The notes under the pieces: generated by a model | Seen by the model: the letters and a program-made list of their open reading frames with translations, nothing else | Databases searched by the model: none | Told to the model about the DNA's origin: nothing | DNA from: Acidimicrobiia bacterium | GTDB lineage: Bacteria > Actinomycetota > Acidimicrobiia > Acidimicrobiales > Ilumatobacteraceae | Assembly (NCBI GenBank): GCA_030425785.1 | Contig: JAUHYJ010000092.1 | Span: 1-9,734 of the forward strand | DNA: 9,734 nt | Direction of reading: 5' to 3' | Program-made: the position numbers and the translations under genes | In this document: piece after piece, positions 6,297 through 9,734 of the stretch | How the letters are laid out: the number at the start of each line of letters is the position of its first letter | Numbering within the stretch: the first letter of the stretch is position 1

Positions 6297-7555
6297 TCGA
6301 CATCCGTGACCGCCGTGCGCTGGTCGCCGTCGCCGCTCAGTTCTTCGTGAACGGGGCGATGACCGCATCGTTCATCGCCCGCGCCCCGCAGATCCGCGAC
6401 CGGCTCGGGGTGTCGCTCGACGCGTTCGGTCTGTTGCTGACGGTGTCCGCGTCGGTCGGTGTGATCGGCAGCCTGCTCGCCGGGCGGATCATCCACGCAG
6501 CCGGGACGCGCCGGATGCTGCAGGTCGGTGCCGTCGTGATGGTGCTCAGCCTGCCCGTGATCGGGGCGGCGACGGCGCCGGCCGTCTGGCTGGTCGGGAT
6601 GTTCGCCTATGTGTTCGTCGACGTGTTCGTCGACATCTCGATGAACCTGCAGGGGTCGTGGATCAGCGCTCGCCGCCACGCCCCGGTGATGAACCGGCTG
6701 CACGGGCTGTGGAGCGTCGGCACGCTCGCCGGCGGGTTGGGTGCCGTGGCCGCGAACGCCGCCGGTTGGTCACCGTTCGCACACCTCACGGCGGTCGCGA
6801 TCGTGATGGCCGTGATCCTGCTGGCGTTGACGCGACGGTTGCTCGAGCACGACCAGGACGACCACGGTGACCAGGACGATCCGGAGGATCCGGGCGATCA
6901 GGGCGAGAGGGGCGACCAGGGCGACCAGGCCGAATGGAGCTCGGCGGCGAGACCGGCGAGGATGGCGACGGTCGGTCGAGCACCGATCGTGCTGCTCGTG
7001 CTGGCGGGCACCTTCGCCGTGGTGATGGAGGTCACCGGCGGCGACTGGGCGACGTTCCGCCTGACCGACGACTTCGGCGCGACGGCGGCGACGGCGAGTG
7101 CGGCGTTCGTCGCGTACACGCTCGGGATGTCGGCGATGCGGTTCGGCGGTGATTCGTTGCAGGTGCGGCTGGGCCGGTCGGCGTTGCACCGGTGGTCGGT
7201 GGCCGTCGCCTCTGTGGGGTTCGTCGTCGCGACCCTCATCCCGAGTCGAGGGGTGGCGATCGTCGGGTTCGTGCTGGTCGGTCTCGGCGTGGCGACCTTC
7301 ATGCCGAAGCTCTACGACGACGCCGCCCGGGTGCCGGGACGCCGCGGGGCGGGGCTCGGCGCGATGACGGCGGGGATGCGGGTCGCGTTCCTCGTCACCC
7401 CGGTCGCCGTCGGCGGACTCGCCGCGACGAGCCTGTCGGTCGGCGAGGCGATCGCGATCTGTTCGCTGCCGGCGGCGGCAGGGCTGGCGATCGTGACCGA
7501 GTGGAACGACCGCCTGTTGCGCTCGGCGTCGAGACGGACTGGCGCCGACATATAA
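6281..7555 (+). CDS. MFS transporter, YbjJ-like, about 12 membrane helices
   Basis: The 424-residue protein is a major facilitator superfamily permease of the inner membrane; the substrate is unknown. Helix 1 is at about 13-33 ('LVAVAAQFFVNGAMTASFIA'). It is followed by 'RAPQIRDRLGVSLDAFGLLL' and the loop 2-3 motif 'GRIIHAAGTRRML' (68-80). The 'DISMNLQGSW' and 'MNRLHGLWSVGTLAGGLGA' segments (118-155) resemble the YbjJ/fucose-permease-like group. The central loop between the two six-helix halves is an acidic, Gly/Asp/Gln-rich low-complexity linker (about 189-217). The C-terminal half spans about 235-405. GTG 6281 is the only start that keeps helix 1 intact, because TAG 6266-6268 closes the frame upstream and the next in-frame starts fall in helix 1. 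That start lies inside the last unit of the tandem array and has no ribosome binding site. Its 3' end overlaps the palindrome in front of the ArsR-type gene. Confidence 0.9.
   Translation: MSRPALDIRDRRALVAVAAQFFVNGAMTASFIARAPQIRDRLGVSLDAFGLLLTVSASVGVIGSLLAGRIIHAAGTRRMLQVGAVVMVLSLPVIGAATAPAVWLVGMFAYVFVDVFVDISMNLQGSWISARRHAPVMNRLHGLWSVGTLAGGLGAVAANAAGWSPFAHLTAVAIVMAVILLALTRRLLEHDQDDHGDQDDPEDPGDQGERGDQGDQAEWSSAARPARMATVGRAPIVLLVLAGTFAVVMEVTGGDWATFRLTDDFGATAATASAAFVAYTLGMSAMRFGGDSLQVRLGRSALHRWSVAVASVGFVVATLIPSRGVAIVGFVLVGLGVATFMPKLYDDAARVPGRRGAGLGAMTAGMRVAFLVTPVAVGGLAATSLSVGEAIAICSLPAAAGLAIVTEWNDRLLRSASRRTGADI
6851..6928 (+). repeat. Low-complexity Asp/Gly/Gln linker repeat within the MFS gene
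   Basis: GAC-CAG and GGC-GAC-CAG type codon repeats encode a run of D, Q, G, P and E ('GDQGERGDQGDQ' at residues 205-216) in the loop joining the two halves of the transporter. It is in frame, so it reads as an expanded flexible linker and not a frameshift. Confidence 0.75.
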
Positions 7556-7575
7556 GAGTCTGCTTATATGTCGGC
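7544..7575. promoter_or_regulatory. Perfect 13-bp inverted repeat: probable ArsR operator and promoter
   Basis: GCCGACATATAAG (7544-7556) and CTTATATGTCGGC (7563-7575) are perfect reverse complements around a 6-base spacer (AGTCTG). The dyad ends directly before the repressor ATG at 7576. Its AT-rich core (ATATAAG...CTTATAT) stands out from the surrounding GC-rich DNA and resembles ArsR/SmtB-family operators, which are AT-rich dyads near the -10 region of the regulated promoter. TTATAT (7564-7569) lies six bases before the ATG and could be the -10 box of a leaderless transcript. The left arm includes the last codons and the stop (7553-7555) of the MFS gene. It could form a hairpin, but no T-tract follows, so a terminator is less likely. 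Confidence 0.8.
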
Positions 7576-7920
7576 ATGGCCGCCGACGCCGCCGACGACA
7601 CCGACGACAGCGCGTTCCGGGCGCTCGCCAGCGAGCCGCGGCGCCGGATCCTCCGCCTCGTGCGCGACGACGCGCGGGCCGTCGGCGAGCTGGCCGACGA
7701 ACTCGGGGTGTCGCAGCCGGCGGTCAGCCAGCACCTCGCCGTGCTGCGCGAGGCCGGGCTCGTCACCGTCGCCCCCGTCGGACGCCGTCGTCTGTATCGC
7801 GTCGACCGGGAGGCGCTCACCGAACTGCAGTCGTTCTTCGACCGGTATTGGGAGAGCGCACTCGACCGCCTCGAGTCGGCCGCCGTGCAGGATGCAGCCG
7901 ACCGGAGGGAGGCGTCGTGA
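7576..7920 (+). CDS. ArsR-type winged-helix transcriptional repressor
   Basis: This 114-residue protein is a DNA-binding repressor of the ArsR/SmtB fold. 'FRALASEPRRRILRLVRDDA' (14-33) is the typical N-terminal helix pair. 'AVGELADELGVSQPAVSQHL' (35-54) plus 'AVLREAGLV' (55-63) is the helix-turn-helix with its recognition helix, and 'PVGRRRLYRVDREAL' (67-81) is the beta wing. The C-terminal helix 'LTELQSFFDRYWESALDRLE' probably forms the dimer. There is no cysteine anywhere, so the classical CxC metal site is absent and an organic or other signal is more likely. The ATG directly follows the palindrome at 7544-7575, implying autoregulation. Its stop overlaps the GTG of the SRPBCC gene (GTGA), and this regulator/SRPBCC pairing is common in actinobacteria. 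Confidence 0.94.
   Translation: MAADAADDTDDSAFRALASEPRRRILRLVRDDARAVGELADELGVSQPAVSQHLAVLREAGLVTVAPVGRRRLYRVDREALTELQSFFDRYWESALDRLESAAVQDAADRREAS
7904..7908 (+). promoter_or_regulatory. Ribosome binding site that fixes the SRPBCC start
   Basis: GGAGG inside GGAGGGAGGC lies eight bases before the GTG at 7917, within the end of the repressor gene. It supports that GTG over the in-frame ATG at 7848, which would add an unrelated Arg-rich extension. Confidence 0.75.
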
Positions 7921-8327
7921 TCCTCGCCGAGTGCGACCGCACGATCGCCGCGCCGGTCGACGTGGTTTGGCGCCTGCTCACGACGGCTGAGGGACTGGCC
8001 GGGTGGATGGCTGCCGAGGCGTCGGTCGATCTGCGACCCGGCGGGGTCATCACCTGGCGACACGACAACGGCGAGGTCGTCGAGGGTGAGGTGCGCGAGG
8101 TCGTGCCGATGCGCCGGTTCGTCTTCACGTACGGCTGGGCGACCGACTTCCTGCCGGTGCCGCCGGGCTCGACGCTGGTGACGATCGAGCTCGACGCGAG
8201 CCCGACGCACACGACCGTGTCGGTCCGTCACGCCGGCCTCGGCGCCGAGCTGGCGGCCCGCCACACCGAGGGATGGACGTACTTCATCGAGCAGCTCGCG
8301 GCGCGGGCGGAGGAGGCGATGGCATGA
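7917..8327 (+). CDS. SRPBCC / AHSA1-family protein
   Basis: The 136-residue product is a START-like (SRPBCC, activator of Hsp90 ATPase homology 1 type) protein, a helix-grip fold with a deep hydrophobic pocket that often binds small ligands. 'CDRTIAAPVDVVWRLLTTAE' (6-25) and 'GLAGWM' (26-31) are the typical N-terminal strand and helix. 'GGVITWRHDNGEVVEGEVRE' (42-61), 'RRFVFTYGW' (66-74) and 'TLVTIELDASPTHTTVSVRH' (86-105) are the sheet strands. 'LGAELAARHTEGWTYFIEQL' (108-127) is the C-terminal pocket-closing helix. The GTG start overlaps the repressor stop and has a strong ribosome binding site. Coupling to an ArsR-type regulator suggests they respond to the same signal, but the ligand is unknown. 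Confidence 0.93.
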   Translation: MILAECDRTIAAPVDVVWRLLTTAEGLAGWMAAEASVDLRPGGVITWRHDNGEVVEGEVREVVPMRRFVFTYGWATDFLPVPPGSTLVTIELDASPTHTTVSVRHAGLGAELAARHTEGWTYFIEQLAARAEEAMA

Positions 8328-8983
8328 GCTTCGACGGATTCGACCCGGCCGCGGTCGCACTGCTCGACCGGCTGCCCGACATGGACGCCGACGAGTACGG
8401 CGCTCACAAAGCGGTGCTCGCCGCCGGGCTGACCAAGCCGGGCGGCGCGCTGATCGCCGACGTGGCCGACCGGCTCGATGCGGACCTCACGGTGGTGCCG
8501 CGCAGTTCGGTCTCGCCGATGCACCGCGACCTGCGGTTCGCTGCGGCCGGTTCGCCGCGCTACAAGGACCACCTCCTGCTCACCGCATGGGAAGGCACCG
8601 ACAAGAAATCGTCGCCGATGTTCTGGATCAGGGTCGATGCGAGTCGGGCCGGGTTCGCGAGCGGGATGGGCTTCTCGCCGGCGGTGCGCGATCGCTGGCG
8701 CACGGCGGTGGGCGGCGACGCAGGGGAGACACTCGCCGCCGAGCTCGATCGGCTCGCGGCCGAGCGCGGCGCCGAGGTCGCCGGCGATGCGGTGAAGCGC
8801 GTGCCGGCGCCGTTCGACGCCGATCATCCCCGCGCCGACCTGCTGCGCCTGACCGGGTTCCAGGTCCGGTTCATCGACCCGCTGCCCGACTCGATCGGTA
8901 CGCCCGAGTTCGCCGGATGGTGCGCCGACCGGCTCGCTGCGCTGTTGCCCGTCCACCGTTGGCTCCTGGCCAACCTCGCCTGA
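8324..8983 (+). CDS. DUF2461 family protein
   Basis: The 219-residue product matches my memory of the DUF2461 (TIGR02453) family, whose biochemical role is not established. The diagnostic core is 'MHRDLRFAAAGSPRYKDHLL' (66-85), corresponding to the family's R-D-x-R-F...PYK-x-H block. It is followed by 'MFWIRVDASRAGFASGMGFS' (99-118), 'VRDRWRTAV' (121-129), and a C-terminal 'DHPRADLLRL' (167-176) with a final 'LPVHRWLLANL' (208-218). The N-terminal N-N-x-x-W-F-type motif common in the family is replaced here by 'DMDADEYGAHKAVL', so it is a divergent member. ATG 8324 overlaps the SRPBCC stop (ATGA) and is preceded by GGAGGAGG (8309-8316) at seven bases. An in-frame ATG at 8273 would add an unlikely Gly-rich tail. 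It is cotranslated with the repressor/SRPBCC pair. Confidence 0.85.
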   Translation: MSFDGFDPAAVALLDRLPDMDADEYGAHKAVLAAGLTKPGGALIADVADRLDADLTVVPRSSVSPMHRDLRFAAAGSPRYKDHLLLTAWEGTDKKSSPMFWIRVDASRAGFASGMGFSPAVRDRWRTAVGGDAGETLAAELDRLAAERGAEVAGDAVKRVPAPFDADHPRADLLRLTGFQVRFIDPLPDSIGTPEFAGWCADRLAALLPVHRWLLANLA

Positions 8984-8998
8984 TCGAGACCTGATCGA
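8980..8998 (+). repeat. Short tandem direct repeat over the DUF2461 stop
   Basis: CTGATCGA occurs at 8980-8987 and again at 8991-8998 with an 11-bp period, so the stop codon TGA (8981-8983) is followed by a second copy. It is too short to assign a role. Confidence 0.5.
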
Positions 8999-9014
8999 AC
9001 CGAAGGGAACCACC

Positions 9015-9338
9015 ATGCCGCAGACCGACGAATCCGTGTTCTGGGAGCTGATCGACGAGCTCCAGGCCGACGACCCGCGTGTCGAGGAGGGCACGATCAT
9101 GAGCTCGCGCTGCGCACGCGTCAGCGGCGAGTTCCTCGCGCTGGTCAACCACAAGGGCAGCGGGCTCGTGGTCAAGCTGCCCAAGGCCCGGGTGCAGGAA
9201 CTGATCGAACAGGGCGCCGGTCAGCCGTTCGCTCCGGCCGGCAAGGTGTTCTCCGAGTGGGTGTCGGTGCCGCAGCGCGATCGCCGCCGTTGGCGGTCAC
9301 TGCTGCGCGAGGGCGTCGCGTTCGTGGCGCCGAGCTGA
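9015..9338 (+). CDS. Small TfoX-N / YjbR-like protein
   Basis: The 107-residue product resembles the TfoX N-terminal/MmcQ-YjbR type of small alpha-beta domain. It has a helix 'SVFWELIDELQADD' (7-20), then 'EEGTIMSSRCARVSGEFLAL' (24-43) in place of the usual 'MFG...Y..gk.fa' start, 'GSGLVVKLPKARVQELIEQG' (48-67), and the characteristic end 'FAPAGKVFSEWVSVP' (72-86) with 'WRSLLREGVAFV' (93-104). Such proteins are often encoded next to SRPBCC and ArsR-type genes; their function is generally unknown. GAAGGGA (9002-9008) six bases before ATG 9015 is a good ribosome binding site. A 31-bp gap follows the DUF2461 gene, so it is probably the last gene of the operon. Its last 42 bases overlap the EamA gene on the other strand. 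Confidence 0.82.
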   Translation: MPQTDESVFWELIDELQADDPRVEEGTIMSSRCARVSGEFLALVNHKGSGLVVKLPKARVQELIEQGAGQPFAPAGKVFSEWVSVPQRDRRRWRSLLREGVAFVAPS

Positions 9339-9734
9339 CCGACGTCGTCCGCCGACCGTGCCGTAGAGGACGGCGGCGATGACGATGACCCCGCCCACGA
9401 CGGTGCGGGCACTCGGCGCCTCGTCGAAGAACAGCCATGCCCACGTCGTCGCCGCGACGGTCTCGACCGGCGTGAAGAGCGCCACCTCCGACGTCGGCGC
9501 GTACTTGGGTGCGGTCGAGTAGCCGATGCGGCCGATGGGGTTGAAGATCAGCCCCATCAGGCCGACGGCCACGAACACGCGCACGGGCGCGTCGCCGACC
9601 GACGCGAACGGCGCGGTGGCGATCGCCATGACCGCCGAACTGGCGGCCAGGGCCAGCGGACGGTTGATCTCGGGGTACCGCCGCCAGATCAGCAGGCTGA
9701 GCGTGACGAGGAGGACGGCGGTCAACGCCAGCAG
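9297..9734 (-). CDS. EamA/DMT-family permease, C-terminal half (partial, 5' end off window)
   Basis: The frame is open through the right edge, so the start lies outside; the visible 145 residues are the C-terminal EamA repeat of a drug/metabolite transporter. There are five hydrophobic segments: 'LTAVLLVTLSLLIW', 'LALAASSAVMAIATAPFA', 'VRVFVAVGLMGLIFNPIG', 'EVALFTPVETVAATTWAWLF' and 'TVVGGVIVIAAVLYGTV'. The segment with 'FTPVETVAATTWAWLFFDEA' is the typical conserved helix of the second EamA domain, where P and E are usual. A basic tail (GGRRRSARRHERD) follows the last helix, consistent with a cytoplasmic C-terminus. The substrate is not predictable. The stop at 9297 lies inside the convergent TfoX-like gene. 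Confidence 0.9.
   Translation of the reverse strand: MLALTAVLLVTLSLLIWRRYPEINRPLALAASSAVMAIATAPFASVGDAPVRVFVAVGLMGLIFNPIGRIGYSTAPKYAPTSEVALFTPVETVAATTWAWLFFDEAPSARTVVGGVIVIAAVLYGTVGGRRRSARRHERDALAQQ

Noticed and set aside
5929..6703. Minus-strand Asp/Thr/Pro-rich repetitive open frames across the tandem array
   Set aside because: They are translations of the DNA repeat and continue antisense into the MFS gene; no ribosome binding site or recognisable domain.
7544..7575. Rho-independent terminator for the MFS gene
   Set aside because: The stem is AT-rich, the arm includes the MFS stop codon, and no T-tract follows; position against the ArsR ATG fits an operator better.

Overview
The window is GC-rich, gene-dense chromosomal DNA with strong G/C preference at third codon positions. 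Gene types and style (ATGA/GTGA start-stop overlaps, candidate leaderless promoters with a TANNNT box just before the start codon, a stand-alone LigD-type polymerase) point to an actinobacterium. An Acidimicrobiia (Ilumatobacter-like) origin is my best guess, by resemblance only. I see no rRNA, tRNA, CRISPR, IS element or phage gene, so this looks like ordinary chromosome and not a mobile island.

Layout. (1) 1-2069, minus strand: an ECF sigma factor gene translationally coupled (ATGA overlap) to a single-pass membrane protein. Its outer part carries repeated glycine-rich barrel-like modules and it runs off the left edge; together they look like an envelope-sensing pair. (2) 2160-3825, minus: an unrecognised 189-residue protein downstream of a stand-alone LigD-type polymerase/primase domain. 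(3) 3901-5292, plus: a class III PLP aminotransferase, divergent from the polymerase gene. (4) 5296-5928, minus: a LysE/RhtB-type exporter, ending 3 bp from the aminotransferase stop. (5) 5949-6296: a GC-rich minisatellite of eight units (38, 45 or 57 bp) filling the divergent intergenic region; its last, partial unit contains the GTG start of the next gene. (6) 6281-7555, plus: an MFS transporter. (7) 7576-9338, plus: a cassette of an ArsR-type repressor, an SRPBCC/AHSA1 protein, a DUF2461 protein and a small TfoX-N/YjbR-like protein. The first three genes are joined by 4-bp overlaps, and a perfect 13-bp AT-rich inverted repeat sits directly before the repressor. (8) 9297-9734, minus: the C-terminal half of an EamA/DMT permease, overlapping the previous gene tail-to-tail by 42 bp.

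How the genes fit together. The sigma factor and membrane protein should form one signalling unit. The ArsR cassette should be one autoregulated operon. The aminotransferase, LysE exporter and MFS gene may share amine or amino-acid metabolism, but nothing in the sequence proves it. The least ordinary features are the minisatellite that incorporates a gene start, the modular sensor protein and the palindrome controlling the ArsR cassette.
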